A stretch of 26,778 nt of DNA from a virus: IMG/VR virus record IMGVR_UViG_3300030110_003875, positions 1-26,778 of that record. The stretch is one strand, 5' to 3'. Made by a program: the position numbers and the translations under genes. The notes under the pieces were generated by a model that saw nothing but the letters and a program-made list of their open reading frames with translations, made no database searches and was not told the DNA's origin. Positions 1-12,200 of this stretch are shown here, in pieces; position 1 is the first letter of the stretch; every line of letters starts with the position of its first letter.

Positions 1-63
1 TTATTTCTGGAAAACAGCGAAAGAAAAATCACAACCGAAAGAACTCCCGAATTTTTAGTATAA
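1..63 (+). CDS. 3' end of an upstream gene (partial, unidentified)
   Basis: Reading from base 1, a frame stays open for 20 codons and ends with TAA at 61-63, just before the gp25 gene. The visible tail reads LFLENSERKITTERTPEFLV, a Leu/Glu-rich ending that reminds me of C-termini of other phage structural proteins, but I cannot assign a family. In T4-like marine phages the gene left of gp25 is often another tail or late gene, so a structural protein is plausible. The third frame is also open across this stretch (stop at about 111-113), so frame choice is not certain. The stop codon lies within the late promoter at 59-66. Confidence 0.4.
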   Translation, partial: LFLENSERKITTERTPEFLV

Positions 64-66
64 ATA
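59..66 (+). promoter_or_regulatory. T4-type late promoter (TATAAATA)
   Basis: TATAAATA matches the T4 late promoter core exactly, an element read by the phage gp55 sigma factor with the gp45 sliding clamp. It lies 21 bases before the gp25 start at 88, which leaves room for initiation about a dozen bases downstream of the element and a very short leader. It is the only exact copy I noticed in the window, and it stands ahead of the run of late structural genes, so it probably drives gp25-gp6-gp7. Confidence 0.75.
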
Positions 67-87
67 AGTTAGATCAACTATACTTAG

Positions 88-489
88 ATGCCTCAACAGC
101 GGGTAAAACGTAAATTTAAAGACATAAGCATGTCATTTGAGACTAATCCTCTTAATGATGACCTTGTTTCTTTGTCTGATACTAGCGCAATTGCTCGTTC
201 AATAAGAAATATTGTATTTACATCACCCGGAGAGAAGTTTTTTAATCCAGATTTTGGATCAAGAATCTCTGAATCTCTCTTTGAAAACGTAGATGACGTT
301 TCTGCACTTGCGATTGAGGATGAAATTAGGAGTTCGATAATAAATTTTGAGCCAAGGGTTAATTTGTTGAACGCAAACGTAGTTCCTAACCCTGATGATA
401 ATGAAATGAACGTGACAATAGAATACGAGATCACTGGAATTGATATTCCACCACAACAATTAGAATTTGTGCTATTGCCAACACGTTAA
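88..489 (+). CDS. 25: Baseplate wedge subunit gp25
   Basis: This 133-residue protein matches T4 gp25 (132 residues as I recall it) along most of its length. Conserved elements include the SIRN segment near residue 39, the P-G-x-x-x-F-x-P-x-F-G motif at about 47-57, the LFEN motif at about 64-67 and the F/Y-E-P-R motif at about 88-91. gp25 is the small wedge protein that connects to the sheath and helps start its assembly; it acts in the virion baseplate. Older 'lysozyme-like' labels for this family do not imply enzyme activity. The start at 88 keeps the KxKFKDIS segment seen in marine relatives; a second ATG at 130 would remove it. There is no clear Shine-Dalgarno. The stop codon directly abuts the gp6 start, which suggests translational coupling. 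Confidence 0.93.
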   Translation: MPQQRVKRKFKDISMSFETNPLNDDLVSLSDTSAIARSIRNIVFTSPGEKFFNPDFGSRISESLFENVDDVSALAIEDEIRSSIINFEPRVNLLNANVVPNPDDNEMNVTIEYEITGIDIPPQQLEFVLLPTR

Positions 490-2421
490 ATGTCACTTAT
501 AAATTTTACAAATCTGGATTTTGACCAGATTAAATCAACTTTAAAAGATTACATTCAAAGTAGTTCAGACTTTACGGACTATGATTTTGAAGGATCTAAC
601 TTATCGACAATATTAGACGTATTAGCTTACAATACTTACATTACTTCATACAATGCGAACATGATATCGAATGAGGTATTCATTGATTCAGCAACTTTGC
701 GTGAAAATGTAGTTGCATTAGCAAGAAATATTGGTTATGTACCTCGATCAAAGAAATCTTCAAGAGCATCAGTTAATTTTTTCGTTGATATTTCATCAGT
801 TTCACCTACTCCAGCAAATTTAACACTCAAAGCAGGGCCTGTTGCAACAACTGGAGGTCAATTTAATAATCAATCTTTTGTTTTTGGTATTCCCGAAGAT
901 AAAACAGTGTCAGTGATTGATGGAGTGGCAAATTTTGATGATATTGAAGTCTATGAAGGGTCATATTTAAGTCAAACCTACGTATATTCAACTCGAAATC
1001 CATTTCAAAAGTTTATTTTACCAAATGTTGGTATAGATTTAGACAGCTTGGTGGTTTCTGTGCGACCTTCTGTTGATTCTTCTGTCTCAACAAAGTATTC
1101 AAGGCAAGATCAACTCTTTGATACCGTTACAAAATCAACAATTACAGGTAATTCAAACATTTATTTCATTCAAGAGGTTGAAGGAGAGCAATATGAAGTA
1201 ATTTTTGGTGATGGAATCTTTGGAAAAGAACTTCAAGATGGAAATATTGTTGAAATGACGTATATTGTGACTAATGGTTCAGATGGAAATGGTGTTAACA
1301 GTTTTACTTTCTCCGGAAGTGTGTCTTATGTAAGAAATTCAGTAGAAATCTTTGTTACAAATGGTATTTCATTGATCACAACACCTTTACCATCAAGTGG
1401 AGGAGAGAGTATTGAGAGTGTTGACTCAATTCGTAAGTTTGCACCTCAAATTTATACGACTCAGAACAGAGCTTTGAGTGCAAATGACTATGAAATATTA
1501 ATTCCAAATAAAATATACCCAGAAACTGAATCAATTTCTGTTTTTGGTGGTGAAGATCTTGTTCCTCCTCAATTTGGAAAGGTTTTTATAAGTATTAAAC
1601 CAAGAAATGGTGATTTTGTACCTAATATTATTAAACAAAATATAAAAAGAGACTTAAAAAGATATTCTGTAGCTGGAATTGTCCCAGAAATACTTGATTT
1701 AAAATATTTGTTTGTTGAAACTAGCAGTAAAGTCTACTATAACACTAATTTAGCACCAAGTGCATCATTTGTATCAACAAAAGTTCAAAGAGATTTAACT
1801 TCATATGCAGAATCATCTGAATTAAACAAGTATGGAGCAAGATTTAAGTATAGTCGTTTCCTAAAAGTGATTGATTCAAGTCATGAGTCAGTAACTTCAA
1901 ACATAACCACAGTTGAAATGAGAAGAGACCTTCGATTAGCAACATCTGAGGTGGCTGAATATGCAATTGACTTTGGAAATGAGTTTCATATCAAATCAAT
2001 GAACGGATTTAATATTCGTTCGAGTGCTTTTCGTGTATTAAACATCAACACTGATGTTTATTTGTATGATGTACCAGATTCTACTGGTGAAAAAGGACAG
2101 ATTTCTTTATTTTCTTTAAATGAAGGATCATCATCTCCAATTATTCAAAGGAGAAACATAGGAGTTATCAACTATAAGACAGGACGCATCACTTTAGACC
2201 CCATAAATATAGTATCAGGTAAAACAAAAGACAATGTTGATATCATGGAAATATCGGCCTCACCTGAATCAAACGATATTATTGGATTACAAGATCTTTA
2301 TTTACAATTAGATAGGAGCGTTGTTGAAATGGTTGTGGATCAAATTAGTTCTGGTCAAGATCCATCAGGATCAACATATACGGTAACAACAAGTTACAAA
2401 AACGGAAGCATCATAAGATAA
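490..2421 (+). CDS. 6: Baseplate wedge subunit gp6 (baseplate J-like)
   Basis: This 643-residue protein (T4 gp6 is about 660) carries the gp6 signature near the N-terminus, with YDFEGSNLSTILDVLAYNT at about residues 31-49 and an ARNIGYVP segment at about 79-86. The baseplate-J-type core follows, with RALSANDYEILIPN at about 328-341 and FGGEDLVPPQFGKVFISIKP at about 352-371. In T4, gp6 dimers form the continuous inner iris ring that joins neighbouring wedges through gp25, gp53 and gp7. The gene starts on the base after the gp25 stop, with no leader and no Shine-Dalgarno of its own, so reinitiation is likely. Three bases separate its stop from the next ATG. No truncation or frameshift is seen. 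Confidence 0.93.
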   Translation: MSLINFTNLDFDQIKSTLKDYIQSSSDFTDYDFEGSNLSTILDVLAYNTYITSYNANMISNEVFIDSATLRENVVALARNIGYVPRSKKSSRASVNFFVDISSVSPTPANLTLKAGPVATTGGQFNNQSFVFGIPEDKTVSVIDGVANFDDIEVYEGSYLSQTYVYSTRNPFQKFILPNVGIDLDSLVVSVRPSVDSSVSTKYSRQDQLFDTVTKSTITGNSNIYFIQEVEGEQYEVIFGDGIFGKELQDGNIVEMTYIVTNGSDGNGVNSFTFSGSVSYVRNSVEIFVTNGISLITTPLPSSGGESIESVDSIRKFAPQIYTTQNRALSANDYEILIPNKIYPETESISVFGGEDLVPPQFGKVFISIKPRNGDFVPNIIKQNIKRDLKRYSVAGIVPEILDLKYLFVETSSKVYYNTNLAPSASFVSTKVQRDLTSYAESSELNKYGARFKYSRFLKVIDSSHESVTSNITTVEMRRDLRLATSEVAEYAIDFGNEFHIKSMNGFNIRSSAFRVLNINTDVYLYDVPDSTGEKGQISLFSLNEGSSSPIIQRRNIGVINYKTGRITLDPINIVSGKTKDNVDIMEISASPESNDIIGLQDLYLQLDRSVVEMVVDQISSGQDPSGSTYTVTTSYKNGSIIR

Positions 2422-2424
2422 CAG

Positions 2425-3240
2425 ATGTCTGAAAAAAGAGTTAAGTTAAATCAGATAGTTAAAAACCAACTACCCTCTTATGTCCAAGAGGATTTTCCTT
2501 TGGTCGGTAGTTTCTTGTCTCAATATTATCAAGGTCAAGAATATCAAGGTGGGCCAATTGATTTAATTCAAAATATTGACTCTTATATCAAGTTAAGTGA
2601 GTGTGGTAGTTTAATTAAGTCTACAAATACCACTGCTTATGCTGGAGTTACAACTTCAACTATTTTTGTATCAAACACAACAGGATTTCCTGACAATTAT
2701 GGACTTATAAAGATAAATGATGAGGTTATAACATATGAAAGTAAAACTGATATAAGTTTTGTTAACTGTAAAAGAGGTTTTAGCGGAATTACTTCATTCC
2801 GAAACCCATCCGATCCAGAAAATCTTGTTTTTACAACTTCCACAGCTGGAAAACACGAAAATAATACAACAGTCGAAAATTTAAGCGTATTATTTCTGGA
2901 TGAATTTCTTAAAAAAACAAAAAATCAATTTTTACACGGTTTTCAAAAAGATTTAAACGAAAAAGTTAATAAATCACAGTTTATAAGACAATCAAAAGAC
3001 TTTTACTCTACAAGAGGTACTGATGAATCATTTAATATACTATTTGGAGCTCTATACGGTGAACAGGTTGATATAATTCGTCCGATTGATGATGTTATAA
3101 AACCATCAAATGCAGATTATCGAAAAACAAGAGATTTCATAGTTGAACCATATGTTGGAGATCCAGAAAATCTTGTAAATCGAACATTATATCAAGACGA
3201 GTTTGAAAATATATCAAAAGCATATGCACCAGTTGGATCT
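2425..3240 (+). other. N-terminal gp7-like wedge module
   Basis: Residues 1-272 of the giant protein contain a short N-terminal helix-rich region (QLPSYVQEDFPLVGSFLSQYY at about 15-35). A small beta module with the pattern T-G-F-P-x-x-Y-G-x-I-x-I follows at about 87-100. The gp7-like FYSTRGT segment begins at residue 193. This part is the likely anchor to gp6 and gp25 in the assembled wedge. The boundary at its end is approximate. Confidence 0.6.
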
Positions 3241-6200
3241 GTTGAAAAAGTAGCAGTTGGAATAAACACTAACACATATTATAAGTTAAGTCTCGATGCT
3301 GGTCAATCAAATCCTGATGGATCAACAAGTTTAATATATGGTAACTTCTCAACTCATTCAAAAACTACAATTATTGGTCAAGTTGGAATTGCTCAAACTT
3401 ATATTGACGTTGATTCGACTTTAGGTTTCCCAAATTCAGGAACTTTATCATTTTTATATGAAAATGGCACTTCTGGAGTTTGCACATATTCAGATAGAAC
3501 AATAAATCAGTTTTTAGGAATCAATACAACTGGAATTACAACATCAATAGCTGACAACACTGCAATTGATCAAAGCACATTTGTTTATGCCTCTGATGGT
3601 GAAACTGATAATGGTATTCAAGTTAAAATTCGTGGAGTTTTAAACAATTTAATTATCCCACCAGATGTTAATAATCAAAAAATTGGATCAAAGATAAAAA
3701 TAAAAAATTTAGGAAAAATTGGAAATAATGTAAAAGAAAATAATTGGTTATTCAATACATCTCAAAGTTATGTTGTTAAATCTTTGGAAATTGTAGATTC
3801 TGTAAACAGCACTTACAAATTAGTAACTCAAGATACAAACATATTAAGAATAGGTGATAAAGTTACAACACACGAAACTCTAGCAGAAGGAACTCAGTGG
3901 GGAGATAAAATTACAGAAACTTTTGAACCAGCATCAAATAAACTATACACTGTTACTGATGTTTTCGATAACAATACTTGTTTAATTACAGGAACAGGAA
4001 TATCTGAACCTACAAAGGTAACAAAAGTCAGTAGAAGAATTTCAAAAGTTGATTCTGACATTCACAGTAATTTAAATAAATTTACTGCTAATATTCAAAA
4101 TATTTACATCAAACCAGATGGTGGATTAGTAAATGGTGTTCCATATTATGGGCCATCACATGAACACCCAACCAAAGGAACAATGATGGTTGGTGAAAAA
4201 CATATTTCTGGTTTTCATGAAACAATAGATCCTATTGAGGGACAAAACAAAGTATATGTAGCTTCATCATCTTTGCCTTTTACAGGAGTTGCAAAATTAA
4301 ATCCAAAAACCCAAAAATTAACATTTGGTGGCACTTATAACAAAAATGATGAAGAAATAAAAATATCTGATCAAGTTGATCATAATTATTTTACAGGAGA
4401 CTCTGTTTACTATACACCTCAGAAAGGATCTGTTAATACAGTCGATTCTGAAGGTAACACAATTTTTCAAGAATACATTATCAGTCGATTATTTGCTGAA
4501 GGACTTTATTATATAAAAAGAATAGATGCTAACACTGTTAAATTTGCAAAAAGTCAATCAGACATTTATAGGGGAATATTTACAAAAGTAACGCCTGATG
4601 GTGGAGTAGATTCGGTTACGATTGCATCAAATGATATTGAAAAATATCAGTTTCAAGGAAAAGTAATACAACCACAGAAGTTGGTGCGTGAAGTATCAAT
4701 ACCAATAAATGAATCTCAAAAAGTTACAACAAACCCCGGATATACTGGTATTTTGGTTGATGGTGTTGAAGTCTTAAATTACAAATCAAAAGACTTTGTA
4801 TATCACGGAAAATTAGAATCTGTAAATGTAGTGAAGGGAGGGGAAAATTTTGATATTATAAATCCACCTGTAGTTGCAATAGATGATTCTGTTGGAAGTG
4901 GAGCAACTGCAAAAGCTGCTGTAAGAGGATCATTAAAAGAAATAAGAATATTAGATTCTGGTTTTGATTACATTGAAGAACCAATAATAAAAATTACTGG
5001 AGGAAATGGAAGAAATGCAAATGCAGCTGCGAAATTAAATACCGTTCAACATGAATTAATTATAAATGGTGATGGTGTGGGTCTCGGAACTATTAAATTA
5101 GATGCTGCTGGAATAAACACATCTTCCATAGGATTTACTACCTATCATCGTTTTAGACAGGGTGAGAGAGTCGTATATGACCCTCTGGGGAGCATTCCGA
5201 TTGTAGGGTTAGCAACACAGGCAACTTACTATGTTTCATCGGTATCAGAGTATACTGTTACTTTACACAAAAGTTATGATGAGGCAATAACTGGAGTTAA
5301 TACAATATCATTCACATCTTATGGCAGTGGTGTTCAATCATTTAAGTCTTTGAATGGAAAGGCAGTTTTAAGTTCTGTTGTCATATTGAATAGTGGATCT
5401 GGTTATGAAAATAAAGAGAGATCATGTGAATCAACTGGCATAAGCACTGCTTTAAGCATTATCAATATACCAAGTCATGATTATAAAACAGGTGAGATAG
5501 TAAAGTACTCAGTTGATGGAACAACGATTGATGGTTTGTCAACAGATAAGGAATATTATGTTTCTGTTGTAAATGATGACCAATTTAAATTAGCTGCGGT
5601 TGGTGTTGGAACAACTGTAAGTAATTTTTATCTTAAAACAAATCAATTTAATGAATTTAGAAATACTGGAGTTGGAACACATACCTTTAACTATCCATCA
5701 ATTTCTGTTGAGGTTATTGGAAGAGTTGGTGTATCATCAATTTCTGGTAATACATTTGAAGCCTCAGTTCAACCTATCTTTAGAGGTGAAATAACTTCTC
5801 TTCAATTAACAAGCACCGGTGTCGGATATGGAGCATCTGAAATATTAAACTTCAATAGAGTTCCGGAAATAAATTTAAATACAGGTAGAGATGCTGTAAT
5901 AACTCCAGTTGTTGCAAATGGTAGAATAGTTGATGTAAGTGTTAGTTATGGTGGTACTGATTACAATTCACCACCAGATTTAGTGGTGTTAGGAATAGGA
6001 TCAGATGCAAAATTAGTTCCTCAGATAAACTCGTCTGGAACAATAACATCTGTGAATATAGAGAGTGGTGGTATTGGATATGGTGCTACTACTACAACCA
6101 TAAGAGTTGATGCATCAGGAAAAGGTTCTGGATTTCAACCATATCTTCAAAAGTGGAGAGTAAATGAATTTAGAAAAAACTTATCAAATTTAAATGATGA

Positions 6201-9200
6201 TGATGTATTCATAAGTTCACCGACGAATCGTTTATTTGGACTTCAATGTTCTTACATTTATGCTGCTAGAAATCTAAGAAGAATATCATATTCAAATGAT
6301 GCTGATGGAAAAACTTTGTTTGGTAAAAAAGATTTATCAATTATATCTGGTGTTGAAAGTGATAGTGACCAACATTCACCAATTTTGGGGTGGGCATATG
6401 ATGGTAATCCAATATATGGCCCATATGGGTATTCAAGAAGGGATGGTGGAGATATAGTTCAGCTTAAATCTGGATATGTTGATGAGACAAGTAAAAAAGA
6501 CAATAGACCTCCTACAAGTTCTTTCCCTCCAGAATTTTTTGTAGAAGATTTTACTTATAAAGTATCAAATGATGATTCCATATTAGATGAAAATAACGGA
6601 AGATTCTGTGTAACACCAGAGTATCCAAACGGCACATATGCATATTTTTCAACTTTTGATTCTACAGCAGCTTCAGATGGCATATTTAAAAATTTCAAAA
6701 AACCAAAGTTTCCATACTTGATCGGTGACAAATATAATTCAAGACCAAATAGATTTAATTTTAGTCGAGTTTCAAATCAAATTGATTTTGATATCAATAA
6801 ATCCAATTCAATAAGAAATGTATATCCACTCTCATTAAATAAAGACTTCAGTGGATATGATTATTTAACAGAATCATATAAATTTGTCAATCAAGACTCA
6901 AATATTGATTATGTTACAAAAGGTGGTGTAAATTCTGTTGGTATAACTTCTGGTGGTATTAATTATAAAGTAAATGATAGGATTGTATTTGATCCAAATG
7001 TAGATAGTTCATTTGAAGCAAGAGGTAAAGTTACAAAGTTAAAAGGATCTATATCTGGTATTAGTGTATCTACAGAAACTATTTCCGGAGTAAAGTTTTA
7101 TAGAGATGTAGGTGCTACATTTGTAGGTATTGCATCAACATCACTAAACTTACAAAATAATGTGATTGTTAATGTAGGTGGTCTTTCTACAACAAAATCA
7201 GATTTATTAGGATCATACTCAATAGGAATTAGTTCCACACGATTAATATTATCTCAAGGTATAGGAACTGCTGGTGCAACTGGTATAGTTACATTCTTTA
7301 ATGTTGAGGGTAATTTAGAAAGAATAAGAACTAATGATAGATTTAAAGTAGGTCTTTCCACAGAAACTGTTAAAGTATTAGAAGTTGATACATTGTCTTC
7401 TCGAATAAGAGTATTGAGACCAGTTGAAGCAGTAGGAGTATCTCATACTCAATCAACTATACTTGAAGAAATTCCTAGAGTATTTACTTTCTCCTCTGGT
7501 ATAAAGACAAGTTTTACAGCAAGAGAAGACAAAGAGTTATATTTTAATCCATCAAATTCAATTGGAACATCTCATTCAGATCCTGATAATGAAACTGGTA
7601 TTGGTAATACAATTACTATTAACAATCCCGGAGCAGGCCCTACCACTAGATTAATTCCGAGAGGATCAATCTTTATACCTCAACATGGTTTAAAAACTGG
7701 TGACGTTGTTAATTATGAATTAAATGGTGTTAATGGATCTGAAACAGCACCTAAAGTCAAATTCTTTACTGCGACTCCTACAGTTAATACTACGGTGGGT
7801 ATTGGAACATCTTTATTTGTAATTAGAAAGACTGACAATCTCATAGGATTATCAACAGTTAGAGTTGGTTTAGGATCAACTGGTATAAGATTCGGATTAG
7901 GCTTAACAGGAACACTTCCCACTTTTGAAGAAATACAATTCTTAGATGTTGGTATTGGATCTATTCATAGTTTAAGATTCAAAGACCGTAATGTAGTAAC
8001 TGGTAAAATTGATAGAAATGTAGTGACTATAGTTGGTACAGGAACTCATGGTTTAACAAATAATGACACTGTTTTTGTGGATGTCAATCCCGGAATCAAC
8101 ACAACGATCACTGTAAAATATAATAAGATTAGACGTAAAGCAATATTCAATCCTTTAGATTATGTAGCAGCAGGAATCACAACTAACGCAGCTACAGGTG
8201 GTATTAGAAATTCAATTAATATTGATGATCATAAATTAACAACAGGAACAAAAGTAATACACACCTCAGATAGTCCAATAGGTCTTGATAATAACAAAGA
8301 ATATTATGTTTATGTTGTTGACACAAATACCTTAAAATTTGTTGATGGAAAATATCAGTTATCTCAAGAGTTTCCTGAGTTTGTAGGAATCACATCAACA
8401 GGATCTGGAACGATATCTCCAATAAATCCACCATTTGTATTCTATAAAGATTCAAATGCAATCTTTGATTTAACTGATTCTTCATTATCATATACACAAA
8501 GTTCTACAAAATATCCAGCTTTCTACTTTGATTTTTATAAAGATCAAAAGTTTAATGAAGTATATGAAACAAGTGGTGTTACTGAATCATTTGATGTATC
8601 AAGAACCGGAACAATAGGAGTAACTGGTGATGCAAAGGTAACTCTTAAAGTTAATGAAAATACTCCAAGTAACTTATATTATAAATTATCACCTGTTGAT
8701 ATATCAGACAACTTAACAGAAAATAAAGAGATTGTTATTGATGATGAAGTTATTTTAAATAATAACATTACAACTAAGATAAGTGGATATAGTGGCGAAT
8801 TTAAGATAGTTTCAACAGGGTCAACAACATTCCAATATGATGTCGAATCATTACCAGAGTCTACCTCATATACTCCCACAACATCAACTCTTAAGTATAC
8901 AACAATATCTACAAGTACATATGGATCGATTGATGAAATAACAGTCACAGAGTCTGGTGGTGGATATCAAGTTGTGCCCGGAATTACAACAATCACATCT
9001 GATGTTGGAAGTGGTGCAGTTATTGAGGTGTTCTCATCAACAATTGGTAAACCAACTAAAATTTCTCTAGAAAATATTGGATTTAATTATCCAAGTGACA
9101 ATACTTTAAAACCTGAAGCCCTATTCCCACAAGTATTAAGAATTACTCCATTAAGTGGTTTTAAATCAATAGGTATCACATCATTCGGAAAAGGATATAA

Positions 9201-12200
9201 TCAAAATCCAAGTTTAGTTGTCTTAGATGGAGTAACTAAAAAACCAATAACAGACATTGATTTAAGATATAATCCTGAAGAGGAAATTGTTGAAATTTTA
9301 GAAAACACAGAGTCATTAAATGACACAACGCCAACATTGATTCCAATTGGAAATCCAAATGGTATAAGAGCAAAAAATGTCACTTATGATAACTCTACAC
9401 AAGAAGTAACAGTTACAATGAAGAACACCTTCAGTGGCACATTAAATGCCATAGGTGAATATATTGATCCGTTCCCATTTAGCGTCGGTGATAAAGTTCT
9501 CGTTGAAAATGTAAGTGTTGGTGTGGGATCTACAGCCTCTGGATACAATTCATCTGATTACGATTATGCTTTATTCACACTGACAAAGGTTCATCCAAAC
9601 TATGGTGGTGTTGGAATTGTTACTTACAGTATGGCAGAATTTTTACAACAAAACATTGAATTTCCCGGTATATTTAATGCGGTAAAGTCAAATGCTACTT
9701 TAGTTCCTGAAAAATATTTCCCACAGTTTGATGTAAAGTTACAACCAACTGATTTTAGAATTGGTGACGATATTCAAATGGTAGATAGTTCTGGAACTGT
9801 TGTGAAGGGTGCAGTTTCTGGATGGAATAATTCAAGTAAGTATATTACAGTTGAAAGTAATAGAGAGTTTGAGATTGGACAAATAATTGAACAAACAAAA
9901 TTCAGAGGAGAGAGGGGTAGTAATAATGAATACACAGCTCCGACTGGTGCAAAAGGTATCATTAAAGAAAAAATAAAATTTGAAACAAAATATAATTTAG
10001 ATAATTCTTCTATTGTTGATAATGGATGGCAAACAAAAACAGGATTTTTAAATGATGAAATTCAACGTGTTCATGATAATGATTACTACCATGCTTTCTC
10101 CTACTCTGTAAAATCAAAAGTTCAATATGATGAATGGAAAGATATTGTTGGAACATTAAATCATACTGCAGGATTTAAAAAATTTGGTAATCTTCAAGTT
10201 GAATCTCAATTGCCTAATGAAAGATTTGATGATTTAGTGGTTCGTCCAGTAAGTGTTGTTACAAAATTGGTTGATTTAATAAGTGTAGAGAGTTTACAGT
10301 CTTTCAATGATTTTGATTTAGTATCAGAAAATTATGTAAAAGGTTTTGAAAAACCTTTCTCTGACGAGTTTAACTTTAAATCAAGAATACTTACTGACTT
10401 CTCCGAATCAGTATCGAATAGAGTTGTCACGATTGATGACTTCAGTAATTTATTCAATAATAATCCAAGATCAACACCTTATGCGGATGTTTATCGAAAT
10501 AGATTATCTGATGGTAGGACACAATTCTTTGTAGCTTACATTCAAGATAGACTATTTACTGGTGAAAGACAGATCATGATTGTCAATACTTTACATGACA
10601 CTGGTAAAGGCATAACAATGATGAATCAATATGGTTCAGTTGAAACTACTTTAGATCTAGGAACATTTGATTATGTAATAGAAGGTATTGAGTCTGTTCT
10701 TCGTTTCTACCCACATAAATCCAGAATTAATGATTACAATGTAGTATTGTGGTCTTATCAAATTGACACAAATCAATTAGGTGTTTCTACAACAAATGTT
10801 GCCACAGCAACTACATCCATACCAGCAGAACCATATGATCCAACAACCTCTGAAGGATTAAATGGATCTTTAGTAAGTATTCAATCTACATGTGTATCAG
10901 TAGCTGGTGGTGCTGCGGGAACAGTATTCACACTCGCTGGTATTGGAACCACAGTCTCTGGACATAGATCTGCAAAACTATTTGTAAGTGTTGAGGCTAG
11001 TGATGGAAGTGTTGAATATGATCAAGTAAGTATTATTCATGATGGTACAAATGTAGGATTCCAAGAGTATGGTCAATTAACCGTACACTCATCTGATGCA
11101 TATTCATCAACTGGTAATATTGGAACGTTCTTCCCATTAATGGTGGGTAATGATCTTGTTGTCAGATACACACCAGACGCTGGATTAACAACTGCATTTA
11201 TAAATGCAACAGCAATCGGTATCGCAACAGAGGGTTATATTGGTATTGGTTCCTATGATATGGCTTATGCAGAAATGTCTGCACAAAGCACAGGTATATC
11301 TTCATCTGCAACTCCAGTTCCTGTTGGTATTGCAAGTTATAGTGATGCATATGACGCTGCATATTGTATTGTTCAGATTGCTGATAAGTTAAATGGAAGT
11401 TATGAATTAGCAGAAGTTATAATAATTGATGATTACTCTGATGACGATAATGTTTATCTAACTGAATATGGTAATGTTAAAGTTGGAACAGCATTTGCTG
11501 GTCTTGGAACAATTAGTGGTAGAAGAACAACAAACAATATCACTGAATTAACATTTGTTCCTAATGCAGGTATTGGAGTTTCAATTACAACATTCTTAAA
11601 TTCATTAAGAGTTGAAGAAAACTCTGAGTTATTGCCATCCGGTGCTACAAGAGAGGTTGGTGGCGAGGCTGTTAAAGATCTACAAAATGCCTCAATGGAA
11701 AGTGGATTTGCAAACTATGAAGGAACAGAATCAGCAATCAAAACTAAATTTGCTTTAGAGCATAAAGAAGATCCAATATTCAAAAAACCATATGATGGAT
11801 CAGAATCTGAAGTTGTTAATGTTACTGCCAATACTATTACATTACCAAATCACTTCTTTGTGACTGGTGAAGAAGTATCATATGCACATACAGATAGAAG
11901 AACTGGTATTTCATCTGCAATCGGCATAGCTTCAACTGAATTCCCTGCCCTTGGTATAACAACTACTTTAATGCCTTCATCACTCTTCATTATTAAGAAA
12001 GGAGAGAATAAAATTCAATTAGCAAGAAGTGCTCAAGATGCTTTGAAAGAAGTTGCTGTGCCTCTTGATCTAACTCATGTTGGTATCGGAACATCCCACA
12101 CATTTACATCTAAGAATGCAAATACAAGAGTATTAGTTGCAATTGATAATTATCTTCAATCACCTATTGCTGGAACATCAGTTACAACAACTCTTGATAG

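Noticed and set aside
93-434. 113-codon open frame on the minus strand
   Set aside because: It is antisense to the well-supported gp25 gene and shows no independent signal.
88-489. gp25 as an active lysozyme
   Set aside because: The family label is historic; the protein is a wedge subunit and I see no lysozyme catalytic arrangement.
2203-2210. CATAAATA inside gp6 as a late promoter
   Set aside because: It lies in the middle of conserved coding sequence, over 200 bases before the next start, and such AT-rich words are expected by chance here.
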